A stretch of 64,000 nt of DNA, taken from assembly GCF_024346055.1 (NCBI RefSeq), contig NZ_JAGQCH010000006.1:62001-126000 (forward strand). Direction: 5' to 3'. The position numbers and the translations under genes are program-made. The stretch is from Cyanobium sp. Cruz CV13-4-11. Lineage in GTDB: Bacteria; Cyanobacteriota; Cyanobacteriia; PCC-6307; Cyanobiaceae. Every line of letters begins with the position of its first letter. The first letter of the stretch is position 1. The notes under the pieces were generated by a model. The model saw only the letters and a list, made by a program, of their open reading frames with translations, was not told where the DNA came from and ran no database searches. Shown here piece by piece: positions 44,121 through 53,697 of the stretch.

Positions 44121-44138
44121 TGTTACGCGAATTGTAAC
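44121..44138 (-). promoter_or_regulatory. Possible HLR1-like (RpaB) site upstream of hli
   Basis: On the minus strand GTTACAAT is followed by TCGC and GTAACA. The first half matches the HLR1 half-site (G/T)TTACA(A/T)(A/T); the second has one mismatch, and the spacing is four rather than two bases. The same bases also form an inverted repeat GTTAC-N7-GTAAC. HLR1 sites control hli genes through RpaB. Confidence 0.35.
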
Positions 44139-44166
44139 GCAATGTTTCGGTTCCGTCCAGCTTCCC

Positions 44167-44814
44167 TCACCCCAGGCGCCTGAGGCAGAGCTCCTCGAAG
44201 GCCGGCCGCAGCAGGTAGGGGTATTCCCCCACCCACTGCTTCAACTGGGGCAGCCAGCCATCGGAGAGGGCGCCGATGCGGGAGAAGTCCTTGCGCTCGC
44301 TCAGCACCAGGCAGCGGATCACCATTCCCGGTCGGATCAGCTCGTGCTTCTTCTCCAGGGGGAAGCGGATCTGGCCCAGGTAGCCCTCCTCGTCCTCCAG
44401 CTCCAGGCACAGCCAGGTGCGCCGGTTCTCCACCAGCTCAAGCCGCCCCTGGCGGTTGGCCTGTTCCCGCCGGTTCTCCACCACCTCCCGCCGGAACAGG
44501 TCGGCCACCACCCCCTCGAAGATCGCGGCCGCCGGGTAACGCCGCAGCAGGGCGTTGCGGCGGCCCGCCTCCAGGATCGGCCCCCACAGCACATACAGAA
44601 GGAACACGAAGCCCACCACCAGGAACACCGGGCCGGCCTGGCTGCGGAACAGGAGCACCTGGCTGATCAGCAGCGCGATCACCCCGCCGATCACCGAAAT
44701 CAGCACCCGCTGCAGCAGTTTGCGCGGGTCGCCGCTGCTGGCGCTGAACTGGGAGCCCGTGGCCACCGCCGGGATCAGGCGTACCAGTTCGCCGGGTTTG
44801 AGGGGGATCAGCAT
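44167..44814 (-). CDS. Conserved cyanobacterial membrane protein, unknown
   Basis: A 215-residue protein starting MLIPLKPGELVRLIPAVATG. Two hydrophobic helices (ISVIGGVIALLISQVLLF and GPVFLVVGFVFLLYVLWG) lie near residues 38-80. A long soluble domain follows (AAAIFEGVVADLFRREVVEN, WLCLELEDEEGYLGQIRFPL, VIRCLVLSERKDFSRIG) that looks beta-rich. Some homologues are named phosphate transporter permease, which the sequence does not support. It follows dapB by 19 bases and is probably co-transcribed. Confidence 0.75.
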   Translation of the reverse strand: MLIPLKPGELVRLIPAVATGSQFSASSGDPRKLLQRVLISVIGGVIALLISQVLLFRSQAGPVFLVVGFVFLLYVLWGPILEAGRRNALLRRYPAAAIFEGVVADLFRREVVENRREQANRQGRLELVENRRTWLCLELEDEEGYLGQIRFPLEKKHELIRPGMVIRCLVLSERKDFSRIGALSDGWLPQLKQWVGEYPYLLRPAFEELCLRRLG

Positions 44815-44833
44815 CGACTCTTGGGGGGGCAGC

Positions 44834-45700
44834 TCACAGGAGCCTCTCCAGTCCATAGACAAGGCCGCCCAGGCTGCGCACCTTGCGGACCGTGAGCAAC
44901 ACCCCGGGCATGTAGGCACTGCGGTCGATCGTGTCGTGGCGCAGGGTGTAGGTCTCGCCTGGGGAGCCGAACATCACCTCCTGGTGGGCCACCAGCCCGG
45001 GCAGCCGCACCGAATGCAGCCGCAGGCCGCTGTCCCGCTGTCCGCCCCGGCAGCCGGCCAGGCTCTCGTGCTCCTCCACCTGGGGGGGATTGAACGGTTT
45101 GCCGAGTTCCTCCATCAGTTCGGCGGTCTTGAGGCAGGTGCCGCTGGGGGCATCGGCCTTGCGGTTGTGGTGCAGCTCGGTGAGCTCGGCGTAGTCGTAG
45201 AAGCGGGCCGCCGCCGCCGCCGCCTGCTGCAGCAGCACCATGCCCACGCAGAAGTTCGGCACCACGGCGCCCCCCATCGAGGCCTTGTCGGCAAAGCGGG
45301 CCAGGTCCGCCAGCTGGTCGGGACGCAGGCCGGTGGTGCCGATCACCGGATGGACGCCATAGGCGAAGGCGCCGCGGCAGTGCTCGAAGACGACGCTGGG
45401 ATGGGTGAAGTCGACCAGCACCGCACCGCCGCCCGGCCCGGCCTGGCGCACTGCCTGGCTCGCCTGGCAGAGGGTGCCTTCGAAATCGGCGCTCAACGCC
45501 ACCTCCAGCTCCCCGAGACCCAGGGCCAGCCCCACATCCTCCCCTTCATGGCCCGGGGTGGTGTCGATGGCTCCCACCAGGGCGCAGTCGGGGGCCGCCA
45601 CCACGGCCTTGATCACCTCGGCCCCCATGCGGCCCAGGGCCCCGGCCACCACCACCGGGATCGGCGCCGGCTCTGCTGGGGACGGGGAGGTCGCGGTCAT
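44834..45700 (-). CDS. dapB: 4-hydroxy-tetrahydrodipicolinate reductase
   Basis: A 288-residue enzyme of the lysine/diaminopimelate pathway, feeding peptidoglycan and lysine synthesis. The NAD(P) motif is [20 protein letters not shown], followed by [10 protein letters not shown] and [20 protein letters not shown]. The catalytic segment is [20 protein letters not shown], which holds the conserved His pair and Lys. Divergent from chlH, with 137 bases between starts. Confidence 0.97.
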   Translation of the reverse strand: MTATSPSPAEPAPIPVVVAGALGRMGAEVIKAVVAAPDCALVGAIDTTPGHEGEDVGLALGLGELEVALSADFEGTLCQASQAVRQAGPGGGAVLVDFTHPSVVFEHCRGAFAYGVHPVIGTTGLRPDQLADLARFADKASMGGAVVPNFCVGMVLLQQAAAAAARFYDYAELTELHHNRKADAPSGTCLKTAELMEELGKPFNPPQVEEHESLAGCRGGQRDSGLRLHSVRLPGLVAHQEVMFGSPGETYTLRHDTIDRSAYMPGVLLTVRKVRSLGGLVYGLERLL

Positions 45701-45837
45701 GGGCGCTCAGCACTCCAGGCGAGCCTATGTGGCCCGGCCCGCCGCCAGGGCGTGGGCCTGTAACGCTGCGCTGCAACCGATCGCGTCCCCGGCGCGGCCT
45801 CCGTAGGCTGCTTCACATTGCTCAACGCTTCCGCCGC

Positions 45838-48800
45838 ATGTTCACGCAGGTCCGTTCCGCCAGCCGCCGGGTCAGCCCTGCCCCCACCGATGGCGCCAAC
45901 GACCGGGTGGTGATGAAGGCCGTGTATGTGGTGCTCGAGCCCCAGTACCAGAACGCCCTCACCACTGCCGCCACCGGCCTCAACGACCAGAACGGTCCCC
46001 TGGCGGTGGAGCTGAGCGGCTACCTGATCGAGGAGCTGCGCGACCCGGCCAACTACGCCGACTTCTGCGCCGACGTGGCGGCGGCCGATGTCTTCATCGC
46101 CTCGCTGATCTTCATCGAGGATCTGGCCCAGAAGGTGGTGGAGGCCGTGGCCCCCCACCGCGACCGGCTCAAGGCGGTGGTGGTGTTCCCGTCGATGCCG
46201 GAGGTGATGCGCCTCAACAAGCTGGGCACCTTCTCGATGGCCCAGCTGGGCCAGAGCAAGAGCGCCATCGCCCAGTTCATGCGCAAGCGCAAGGAAGCCA
46301 ATGGGGCCGGCTTCCAGGACGCCATGCTCAAGCTGCTGAACACCCTGCCGACGGTGCTCAAGTACCTGCCGGTGGAGAAGGCCCAGGACGCCCGTTCCTT
46401 CATGCTCAGCTTCCAGTACTGGCTGGGGGGAACGCCGGACAACCTGCGTAACTTCCTGCTGATGCTGGCCGACCGCTACGTCTTCGGCAAAGCGGAGCTG
46501 GGACGGCCCCAGCTGACGGTGGCCGACCCGGTGGTGTTCCCGGACCTGGGCATCTGGCACCCGATGGCCCCGGGCATGTTCGAGGACCTCAAGGAATACC
46601 TCAACTGGAGCGCCAGCCGCGCCGATCTCAGCGAGAAGGCCCGCCGGGGCCCGGTGATCGGCCTGGTGCTGCAGCGCAGCCACATCGTCACCGGCGATGA
46701 CGCCCACTACGTAGCCATCATTCAGGAGCTGGAGTACCGGGGCGCCACGGTGATCCCCGTGTTCTGCGGCGGTCTGGATTTCTCCAGGCCCGTCTCCTCT
46801 TTCTTCTACGACCCCCTCAACCCTGAGCAGCCCCTGGTGGACGGGGTGGTGAGCCTCACCGGCTTCGCCCTGGTGGGCGGCCCGGCCCGCCAGGATCACC
46901 CCAAGGCCATCGAGACCCTCAAGCGGCTCAACCGCCCCTACATGGTGGCCCTGCCCCTGGTCTTCCAGACCACCCAGGAGTGGGAAGAGAGCGATCTGGG
47001 GCTGCACCCGGTGCAGGTGGCCCTGCAGATCGCCATCCCCGAGCTCGACGGCGCCATCGAACCGATCGTGCTTTCGGGGCGCGACGACGCCACCGGCAAG
47101 GCCCACACCCTGCAGGACCGGGTGGATGCCATCGCCGAGCGGGCCATCCGCTGGGCGTCGCTGCGAATCAAGCCCCGCTCCGAAAAGAAACTGGCCATCA
47201 CGGTGTTCAGCTTCCCCCCCGACAAGGGCAACGTGGGCACCGCGGCCTACCTCGATGTGTTCGGCTCCATCCATCGGGTGCTGGAGGAGATGAAGGCCAA
47301 GGGCTATGACGTGCAGGACCTGCCGCGCGATTCCAAGGCCCTGATGGAGGCGGTGATCAACGATCCCGAGGCGCTGCAGGGCGCTCCGGAGCTGTCGATC
47401 GCCCACCGCATGAGCGTGGAGGAATACGAGCGGCTCACCCCCTATTCCGAGCGCCTGGAAGAGAACTGGGGCAAGCCCCCGGGCAGCCTCAACTCCGACG
47501 GCACCAACCTGCTCATCTACGGCCGCCACTTCGGCAACGTGTTCGTGGGGGTGCAGCCCACCTTCGGCTACGAGGGCGATCCGATGCGCCTGCTCTATTC
47601 CCGCAGCGCCAGCCCCCACCACGGCTTCGCCGCCTACTACACCTATCTGGAGAAGGTGTGGGGCGCCGATGCGGTGCTTCACTTCGGCACCCATGGCTCC
47701 CTGGAGTTCATGCCCGGCAAGCAGATGGGCATGAGCGAAACCTGCTACCCCGATTCCCTCATCGGCGCCCTGCCCAACCTCTACTACTACGCCGCCAACA
47801 ACCCATCGGAGGCCACCATCGCCAAGCGGCGCGGTTACGCCTCCACGATCAGCTACCTCACCCCTCCGGCCGAGAACGCCGGCCTCTATAAGGGGCTCAA
47901 GGAGCTGGGTGAGCTGGTGGGGTCCTACCAGCAGCTGCGCGAGAGCTCCCGGGGTGTGCAGATCGTCAACGCGATCATCGAAACCGCCCGCCAGTGCAAC
48001 CTCGACAAGGACGTGGTCCTGCCCGAGGGTGAGGCCGACGCGGCGGCCCTCGACCTCGACGGCCGGGATGGGGTGGTGGGAGCCGTGTACCGCCAGCTGA
48101 TGGAGATCGAGAGCCGGCTGCTCCCCTGCGGGCTGCACACCATCGGCAAGCCGCCCACCGCCGAGGAGGCGGTCGCCACCCTGGTGAGCATTGCCGCCCT
48201 GGAGCGGGAGGAGGAGGGACTGCGTTCGCTGCCGGGGCTGCTGGCCGAGAGCCGGGGGCGCACGATCGCGGAGGTGTACCGGGGCAACGATGAAGGCGTG
48301 CTGGCGGATGTGGAGCTCAACCGGGTGATCACCGAGGCCTGCCGTTCGGCGGTGGGGGCCATGGTGCGCCAGGTCACCGGCAGCGATGGCCGGGTCAGCC
48401 TGCAGCGCCGCTTCGTCTGGTTCTTCGATCTGCTGGAGCGCTTCGGCTACCGCCTGCCCTCCCCCTGGCTGAGCGCCTGCCGCCAGGCGGGCTTTGCCGA
48501 TGTGGACGTCACCGAGCTGGATCGCCAGTTCGCCTATTTGCGCTTCTGCCTGGAGCAGATCTGCGCCGATATGGAGATGGAGAGCCTGCTGCGGGCCCTC
48601 GATGGCGAGTATGTGCTGCCGGGGCCTGGTGGCGATCCGATCCGCAATCCCGGCGTGCTGCCCAGCGGCAAGAACATCCACGCCCTCGATCCCCAATCGA
48701 TTCCCACCCGGGCGGCGATCGCCGCCGCCAAGGTGGTGGTGGACCGGCTGATCGAGCGCCAGAAGGCGGAGCAGGGCAGCTGGCCGGAAACGATCGCCTG

Positions 48801-49854
48801 CGTGCTCTGGGGCACCGACAACATCAAGACCTACGGCGAATCGCTGGCCCAGATCCTCTGGTTCATCGGCGTGCGGCCGGTGGCCGATTCCCTCGGCCGG
48901 GTGAACAAGCTGGAGCTGATCTCGCTCGAAGAGCTGGGCCGGCCTCGCATCGATGTGGTGGTGAACTGCTCGGGCGTGTTCCGCGACCTGTTCATCAACC
49001 AGATGGGCCTGATCGACCAGGGGGTGAAGATGGCCGCCGAGGCCGAGGAGCCCCTGGAGATGAACTTTGTGCGCAAGCACAGCCAGGAGCAGGCCGCCGA
49101 GCAGGGCATCTCGCTGCGGGACGCCGCCACCCGCGTGTTTTCGAACGCCAGCGGTAGCTACTCCTCCAATGTGAACCTGGCGGTGGAGAACAGCACCTGG
49201 GAGGAGGAGGGCGAACTGCAGGAGATGTATCTCTCCCGCAAAACCTTTGCTTTTAATGCCGACAACCCCGGCGAGATGAATCAAAACCGTGAAGTGTTTG
49301 AAGCGGCGATGAAAACTGCTGATGTTACCTTCCAAAACCTCGATTCCGCCGAGATCTCGCTCACCGATGTGAGCCACTACTTCGACTCCGACCCCACCAA
49401 GCTGATCGCGGGATTGCGGGCCGACGGCAAGGCCCCCACCAGCTACATCGCCGACACTACCACGGCCAACGCCCAGGTGCGGAGCTTGAGCGAAACGATC
49501 CGGCTCGATTCCCGCACCAAGCTGCTCAACCCCAAGTGGTACGAGGGCATGCTCAACTCGGGCTACGAAGGGGTGCGCGAGGTGGCCAAACGGCTCAACT
49601 TCACCCTGGGTTGGAGCGCCACCAGCGGTGCCGTGGATAATTTCGTGTATGAAGAGGCCAACGACACCTTCATCAACGATGCCGAGATGCGTCAGCGGCT
49701 GCTGGAGCTCAACCCCCACAGCTTCCGCCGCATTGTGGGCACCCTGCTGGAGGTGAACGGCCGCGGCTACTGGCAAACCTCAGCTGAGAACATCGCCCAG
49801 TTGCAGGAGATCTATCAGGAGATTGAGGATCGGATTGAGGGGGTGAGCAGCTGA
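45838..49854 (+). CDS. chlH: Magnesium chelatase subunit ChlH
   Basis: A full-length 1338-residue porphyrin-binding subunit of Mg-chelatase. With ChlI and ChlD it inserts Mg into protoporphyrin IX, the first committed chlorophyll step. Typical segments are [60 protein letters not shown] and [20 protein letters not shown]. These match ChlH rather than cobaltochelatase CobN. ATG at 45838 gives the normal N-terminus. The long minus-strand frame across it is an artefact of GC-rich codon use. Confidence 0.98.
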   Translation: MFTQVRSASRRVSPAPTDGANDRVVMKAVYVVLEPQYQNALTTAATGLNDQNGPLAVELSGYLIEELRDPANYADFCADVAAADVFIASLIFIEDLAQKVVEAVAPHRDRLKAVVVFPSMPEVMRLNKLGTFSMAQLGQSKSAIAQFMRKRKEANGAGFQDAMLKLLNTLPTVLKYLPVEKAQDARSFMLSFQYWLGGTPDNLRNFLLMLADRYVFGKAELGRPQLTVADPVVFPDLGIWHPMAPGMFEDLKEYLNWSASRADLSEKARRGPVIGLVLQRSHIVTGDDAHYVAIIQELEYRGATVIPVFCGGLDFSRPVSSFFYDPLNPEQPLVDGVVSLTGFALVGGPARQDHPKAIETLKRLNRPYMVALPLVFQTTQEWEESDLGLHPVQVALQIAIPELDGAIEPIVLSGRDDATGKAHTLQDRVDAIAERAIRWASLRIKPRSEKKLAITVFSFPPDKGNVGTAAYLDVFGSIHRVLEEMKAKGYDVQDLPRDSKALMEAVINDPEALQGAPELSIAHRMSVEEYERLTPYSERLEENWGKPPGSLNSDGTNLLIYGRHFGNVFVGVQPTFGYEGDPMRLLYSRSASPHHGFAAYYTYLEKVWGADAVLHFGTHGSLEFMPGKQMGMSETCYPDSLIGALPNLYYYAANNPSEATIAKRRGYASTISYLTPPAENAGLYKGLKELGELVGSYQQLRESSRGVQIVNAIIETARQCNLDKDVVLPEGEADAAALDLDGRDGVVGAVYRQLMEIESRLLPCGLHTIGKPPTAEEAVATLVSIAALEREEEGLRSLPGLLAESRGRTIAEVYRGNDEGVLADVELNRVITEACRSAVGAMVRQVTGSDGRVSLQRRFVWFFDLLERFGYRLPSPWLSACRQAGFADVDVTELDRQFAYLRFCLEQICADMEMESLLRALDGEYVLPGPGGDPIRNPGVLPSGKNIHALDPQSIPTRAAIAAAKVVVDRLIERQKAEQGSWPETIACVLWGTDNIKTYGESLAQILWFIGVRPVADSLGRVNKLELISLEELGRPRIDVVVNCSGVFRDLFINQMGLIDQGVKMAAEAEEPLEMNFVRKHSQEQAAEQGISLRDAATRVFSNASGSYSSNVNLAVENSTWEEEGELQEMYLSRKTFAFNADNPGEMNQNREVFEAAMKTADVTFQNLDSAEISLTDVSHYFDSDPTKLIAGLRADGKAPTSYIADTTTANAQVRSLSETIRLDSRTKLLNPKWYEGMLNSGYEGVREVAKRLNFTLGWSATSGAVDNFVYEEANDTFINDAEMRQRLLELNPHSFRRIVGTLLEVNGRGYWQTSAENIAQLQEIYQEIEDRIEGVSS

Positions 49855-50007
49855 TCAGCAGCGGTTGGTTGATCAATCAACCCGCTGGCGTGGGCCATTA
49901 GTACAGGCGGTAGAGCCTTGAAGCAAGCAGCTGGCCGCAGGCACTGAGGAGAACCATGGCATCGCCAGCAGCAGCGCAGCTCCAGGTAAATAGAAGGATT
50001 AATGTAC

Positions 50008-50030
50008 AAAAAACCTCCCTTGCGGGAGGC
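50008..50030 (-). terminator. Terminator of the PEP-CTERM-like gene
   Basis: On the minus strand GCCTCCC, loop GCAA, GGGAGG is followed by six T. It lies about 25 bases past the stop codon of the gene at 50053-50718. Confidence 0.9.
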
Positions 50031-50052
50031 TTTGAGCATACGGTCTAAGAAA

Positions 50053-50718
50053 TCACGCTGCAGAACGGATGCGAGAACGAAGCTTACGTGACAGACCAAA
50101 AGCCGTGGCTGCGCCCAGCAAGGGAAGTGGGCCTGGTACTCCTGGTACTGGGTTTGCACTAGCAGTCCATGAACCAACAACAGCGTTGAGAGAAGCACTC
50201 AATGTTGTAGGATTAAAGGTAAAAGATTGTGTAAAGGTCTGCGAAGTTAGCTGTGGCTGGAATGACCCTGTTGTTGCACTTGCGAAACTTCCCGTTCTTG
50301 TAAAAGTAGCTGGGCTGGTAAGACCAGGAGCAGAAAGTGTAACGGTAGCGGCATTGGTACCACTAAAACTGTTGACACCACCTCCGGTAAAGGCTTCATC
50401 GAAAGTATAATTAAAAAGCGGAGTGGGAATTAAGGTGACTGTATAGTTAATAGAAGCATTTAGTGATATTTGGTTCGCACGAGACGGATTGAATAGGAGG
50501 TTGACTTCACCACCACGATTCGAAAACCCGGCAATCTGGAGACTATCACTTAAGCCAGGAGTAAATCCTGTGAACGTAAAACCTGAAAACTGAACACCAT
50601 TTTCGGTAACGTTGCAAGCTGACAAATTACTAAAGAAGCAGGTTGCAGCATGGGCAGAACCAGATAAACATGCTGGTGTCAGCAACAATGGCAAGAAAAA
50701 TTTAAAATTGGCGCGCAT
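50053..50718 (-). CDS. Secreted protein with PEP-CTERM-like cyanobacterial sorting signal
   Basis: A 221-residue protein with a signal peptide (MRANFKFFLPLLLTPACLSG, then SAHA), a Ser/Thr/Asn-rich mature part, and a C-terminal tripartite sorting tail: VPGPLPLLGAATAFGLSRKL ending in basic RSRIRSAA. Such tails are cut by cyanoexosortases and linked to polysaccharide export. It is AT-richer than its neighbours, a sign of transfer. An HpsJ-like exosortase partner remnant sits at 58026-58793; no exosortase is in the window. Confidence 0.82.
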   Translation of the reverse strand: MRANFKFFLPLLLTPACLSGSAHAATCFFSNLSACNVTENGVQFSGFTFTGFTPGLSDSLQIAGFSNRGGEVNLLFNPSRANQISLNASINYTVTLIPTPLFNYTFDEAFTGGGVNSFSGTNAATVTLSAPGLTSPATFTRTGSFASATTGSFQPQLTSQTFTQSFTFNPTTLSASLNAVVGSWTASANPVPGVPGPLPLLGAATAFGLSRKLRSRIRSAA

Positions 50719-50869
50719 GTGAAAAGTTCTTTTGTTTGGATCTACAGGTCACACACACGAGGCGTCAATGCGACCTAAGTGTTGATTTGATGACACACCC
50801 AAGGCTCTGTTTGGCGGTTGGCTCATGCCCCGACCATTTGCATCAACCCCCAACCATAGCGATCCATCG

Positions 50870-51012
50870 CCGCGAGCTGGGGCTCTTGGCTGTGGCCCGT
50901 TGGCTGGAGGTCAGAGCGCCGCAGCGGTTTTGCTGGCGGAGGGTGAGGGCGGAGGCGGTGATCCCACCCATGGCGCAGATCTCGGCAGCGGTGCGGCCGC
51001 TGAAGCTGGAGG
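50870..51012 (-). pseudogene. Degenerate copy of the DUF2887/DUF4351 module (copy A0)
   Basis: Translated on the minus strand this reads SPSSFSGRTAAEICAMGGIT, then ASALTLRQQNRCGALTSSQR. It retains the GRT-x-x-EICAMGGIT block and the RCGALT-x-SQ block of the intact copies, but the stretch between them (DFTSSVAYREIFGLG and the Gln/Gly repeats) has been deleted. There is no start or proper end, so it is a relic at the edge of the array. Confidence 0.7.
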
Positions 51013-51015
51013 GGC

Positions 51016-51444
51016 TCAGCCGGCGTAGCGACTCAGCCAGGTATTGAGGTCGTCAGGCCCCTGGAAGTCGAGCAGGGCAACCGAGAGGGTCTCAAGCGCA
51101 CTGAGCGGGAGCGCTTGGATGCTGGCCCGTTGGCTGGGGGTCAGAGCGCCGCAGCGGTGCTCAAGCAGGCGGATGGTGATGGCAGCGGCTTCGGTCTGGC
51201 GGCCTTTTTCCTGGCCCTCCTGAAGGCCTGCCTGCCGGCCCTTTTGAAGACCGGCTTGCCGGCCCTCTTGAAGGCCGGCTTGCCGGCCCTTTTGCTCGCC
51301 TTGCTGGTGGCCCAGCCCAAAAATCTCGCGGTAGGCCACGCTGCTGGTGAAGTCGTAGGCGGTGAGGCCACCCATGGCGCAGATCTCAGGAATGGTGCGG
51401 CCGTTGAAGCGTGAGGGGCTCAACCGGCGTGGCGGCTGAGCCAA
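51016..51444 (-). pseudogene. DUF4351-type C-terminal module (copy A1), 5'-truncated
   Basis: An open frame of 142 residues beginning inside the domain (MAQPPRRLSPSRFNGRTIPE). It contains ICAMGGLTAYDFTSSVAYRE, a run of seven-residue repeats (GRQAGLQE/GRQAGLQK), then RLLEHRCGALTPSQ and an end DDLNTWLSRYAG. The N-terminal DUF2887 nuclease-like domain is absent. The first residues are frame-shifted read-through of the neighbouring copy's end, showing tandem fusion. It may be expressed, but it cannot have the full domain set. Confidence 0.75.
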
Positions 51445-51866
51445 GCGTTTAGGTCGTCAGTCCCCTGGAAGTCGAGCAGGGCAACCGAGAGGGTCTCAAG
51501 CGCAGTGAGCGAGAGCGCTTGGATGCGGGCCTGTTGGCTGGGGGTCAAGGCGCCGCAGCGGTGCTCAAGCAGGCGGAGGGTGAGGGCGATGGCTTCGACT
51601 TGGCGGCCTTGTTCCTGGCCCTCTTGAAGGCCGGCTTGCCGGCCCTTTTGCTCACCTTGCTGGTGGCCCAGCCCAAAGATCTCGCGGTAGGCCACGCTGC
51701 TGGTGAAGTCGTCGACGGTGATTCCACCCATGGCGCAGATCTCAGGAACAGTGCGGCCGCTGAAGCGTGTCAATAGGATAGCGGCGATTACATCATCGAG
51801 CTCGACTTCAAGACTTGTGCCCGCGACCTTCGAGCGGATCTGTTCCGAACAGGCGGGCAGCTGCTG
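51420..51866 (-). pseudogene. DUF2887/DUF4351 gene, N-terminally truncated (copy A2)
   Basis: The recognisable part begins QLPACSEQIRSKVAGTSLEV, continues ELDDVIAAILLTRFSGRT, VPEICAMGGITVDDFTSSVA and GLGHQQGEQKGRQAGLQEGQ, and ends LNAWLSRHAG. The upstream part of the open frame (to 52070) is antisense to a DUF4143 remnant and is not part of the gene. The nuclease-like N-terminal domain has been lost at this junction. Confidence 0.75.
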
Positions 51867-52103
51867 CAACCGTGGCAGGTCAACTCCCTCAAACGCCAGG
51901 TGAAGGCACCGAAGGGCTACTTCCGCGATAGCGGTTTGCTGTATCAACTGCTGCAGATTCCCAGCCAGGACGCCCTGCTGCAGCACCCCCGTCTGGGGGC
52001 CGCCTGGGAGGGATTCGTGATCAAGCAACTGCTGGTGATCACCCCCGCTGAGCGCAGCTACCGACTCCATGAACGGGCACAGGTGCTGCAGCAGCGGGGT
52101 TGA
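51861..52103 (+). pseudogene. DUF4143 ATPase fragment
   Basis: Plus-strand frame LLQPWQVNSLKRQVKAPKGY, then FRDSGLLYQLLQIPSQDALL and GAAWEGFVIKQLLVI. This is the C-terminal DUF4143 domain of AAA-type ATPases found in mobile or defence-related loci. The P-loop domain is absent, the frame ends soon after AERSYRLHERA, and the DUF2887 copy A2 abuts its 5' end. A clear fragment. Confidence 0.78.
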
Positions 52104-52113
52104 GGAGCCGGGC

Positions 52114-52369
52114 TCATCCGGAGCCCGTGAGCCGCTGATCCAGGCGAAAGGGAACCTGATCGAGCAACGCCACCGTGGTGATGGCGGGATGGAGTGGGTT
52201 GAGCATCAGGTTGCGGGCCTGCGGCACCACCACCGAGGGCAGCACCAGAGCCAGCTGACCAGCTTCGCGGAGCCAGCGGCCACCGAAGGCTGCGCTGGAG
52301 CGGCTGTGGGGAATGGCATCCCAGCCCGGCGGGAGATCGCTGGGATCGGGGCCGCCATGCCTTGATCAC
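52114..52369 (-). pseudogene. RES-domain toxin, internally deleted and out of frame
   Basis: A GTG overlapping the antitoxin stop begins VIKAWR, the normal start of RES toxins. The frame then fails, and the recognisable C-terminus (WDAIPHSRSSAAFGGRWLRE, ALVLPSVVVPQARNLMLNPL, VPFRLDQRL) continues in another frame. About half of a normal RES toxin (including the R-x-GGRWNSPG-type segment) is missing. An intact RES toxin would deplete NAD. The antitoxin upstream remains intact. Confidence 0.82.
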
Positions 52370-52854
52370 ACCGGAGTACCCTGCTCCATCGCCTGCAGGA
52401 GCCGCCGCACCTGGGCGGCCCCGATCGCCGTGCGGCAGTGCTGCAACGGAGACACCTGATGCAGCAACGGATGGGGCACCTTGAGCCAGGTTTCGGTGGT
52501 GAGGGGATCCTCGAACACGCCGTGCGCGAGGCCGATTGCCTCCAGCAGGCGATCCAGGCGCTCCGAAACCGCGGGTTCCAGGGGGCCTTCCTGGCGCACA
52601 CGCCGCGCCAGCGTTGCCTCCGACATCGCCAGCAGCGATTCGAGCTCGGCAAGCCGCAGATGCAGGTGTTCCCGCAGGGCGACCAACCAGCGGCTGCTCC
52701 ATCCCTGCTCAATGGCCTCGAGGCGCTGCTGCTCGCTCAGCGCAGCCTGATCAACGGCGCACTGCCAGAAGGCCCCGGCACGGTCGGCGGGATCCAAGCC
52801 AACAGGGGAAGCGATCACCACATCAGGGCATGCCGGGAAAGCATGAGTGATCAT
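52366..52854 (-). CDS. MbcA/ParS/Xre-type antitoxin (DUF2384)
   Basis: A 162-residue antitoxin. An Xre-like N-terminal part (LAMSEATLARRVRQEGPLEP, VSERLDRLLEAIGLAHGVFE) is followed by the toxin-binding C-terminus (WLKVPHPLLHQVSPLQHCRT). Its usual partner is a RES-domain toxin, and the broken remains of one begin at its stop codon. It may survive as a DNA-binding regulator or a leftover. Confidence 0.85.
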   Translation of the reverse strand: MITHAFPACPDVVIASPVGLDPADRAGAFWQCAVDQAALSEQQRLEAIEQGWSSRWLVALREHLHLRLAELESLLAMSEATLARRVRQEGPLEPAVSERLDRLLEAIGLAHGVFEDPLTTETWLKVPHPLLHQVSPLQHCRTAIGAAQVRRLLQAMEQGTPV

Positions 52855-52890
52855 CTGAAGCCACTTTAGCTACAGAGGATGGCAGCCCTC

Positions 52891-53124
52891 TCAAAGCCCA
52901 GGCCAGCGCCCCGCCACAAGAAACTGCTCCCTTGTGAACTGGGCCGTGAGGCCGCCAGCAAAGCAGATGCCGATCACACCATCGGCGCTGATCTCCAGGG
53001 ACCAATCCAGGAGATCGAAGGGCGTGCTGCTGAAGGCATAGGGAGTGAGGACCCCGACGACGGGAGCTGTCTCCGGTGAGCGGGCCGAAGGGGCGACCGG
53101 GATCCGCACCAGGGGAGCCTCCAT
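52891..53124 (-). CDS. Small hypothetical protein
   Basis: A 77-residue frame starting MEAPLVRIPVAPSARSPETA and continuing GVLTPYAFSSTPFDLLDW, SLEISADGVIGICFAGG and QFTREQFLVAGRWPGL. The later part looks like a small beta-rich domain. No family is recognised. It lies between degraded toxin-antitoxin genes; the sequence upstream on the same strand (ending GGYEELLVP) looks like the tail of another broken gene. Confidence 0.4.
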   Translation of the reverse strand: MEAPLVRIPVAPSARSPETAPVVGVLTPYAFSSTPFDLLDWSLEISADGVIGICFAGGLTAQFTREQFLVAGRWPGL

Positions 53125-53200
53125 CAGGGTGCACGTGAGGGGGCAAAAGACATCATATTGTTTCAGGGAACCAGCAGTTCTTCGTAGCCACCGGTATTGA

Positions 53201-53491
53201 TCAAGGCAATCGTGGCCTGGGCGCGTTCTGTGACCTGTCGAATCCTGAGCCAGCTGGTGGTGCTGCAGCCGTGCTTCTGGCGGCATGCTCCAGCACCAAC
53301 CGTGCCTGCTCCCGGGTGACCCCGGGGAAGATCTCGACGAACTCCGCCAGGGAGACTCCATCCTCCAGATTTTCAAACAGGGCGGCGACCGGAATGCGGG
53401 TGTTGCGAAACACCCAGGCGCCGCTAAGCCTAAGGGGGTCTTGCTCCACGGCCGAACAGCCCGTCCAACCGAGACCTGGTTGTGATCGCAT
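53201..53491 (-). CDS. DUF433 family protein, orphan antitoxin-like
   Basis: A 96-residue protein with the DUF433 helical DNA-binding-like core: VEQDPLRLSGAWVFRNTRIP, VAALFENLEDGVSLAEFVEI and FPGVTREQARLVLEHAAR. DUF433 proteins often pair with a DUF5615 PIN-like toxin. None is visible next to it. The C-terminal 20 residues (AAPPAGSGFDRSQNAPRP) do not look conserved and suggest a frameshift or truncation. Confidence 0.75.
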   Translation of the reverse strand: MRSQPGLGWTGCSAVEQDPLRLSGAWVFRNTRIPVAALFENLEDGVSLAEFVEIFPGVTREQARLVLEHAARSTAAAPPAGSGFDRSQNAPRPRLP

Positions 53492-53697
53492 CGGCAGGCC
53501 AACCACATGGGACCCAACCAGCGTTAAGAGTCCGGCCCCAAGGGTTGTCCGCCACCATCTCCAGCTGAAGGGTTTGTGCATAGCCGGTGCTGAGGGATCG
53601 CTGCTCAAATCCCTGCAGGGCAATGGGTGGGCCCTGTTGCGGCGCTGGTGGTTCAGAGGATTGCCCTACCGGTGGCAAGTCGGCGAATCAACACTGC

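Larger units (their letters stand above)
51016..51866. repeat. Tandem direct repeat of a module of about 400 bases
   Basis: Copies A1 and A2 share almost the same sequence from the GRT-PEICAMGG block to the final LSR-x-AG stop, with an identical junction (stop, then GCCCCTCACGCTTCA and the next copy's GGCCGCACC). Related units recur at 50870-51012, near 55730-55767, and within 55768-57842. The Gln/Gly heptads differ in number between copies. Confidence 0.75.

Noticed and set aside
45697-49776. A 1359-residue open frame on the minus strand across chlH
   Set aside because: It mirrors chlH codon by codon, is full of His/Gly/Gln-rich filler and shows no domain. It exists because GC-rich codons rarely give antisense stops.
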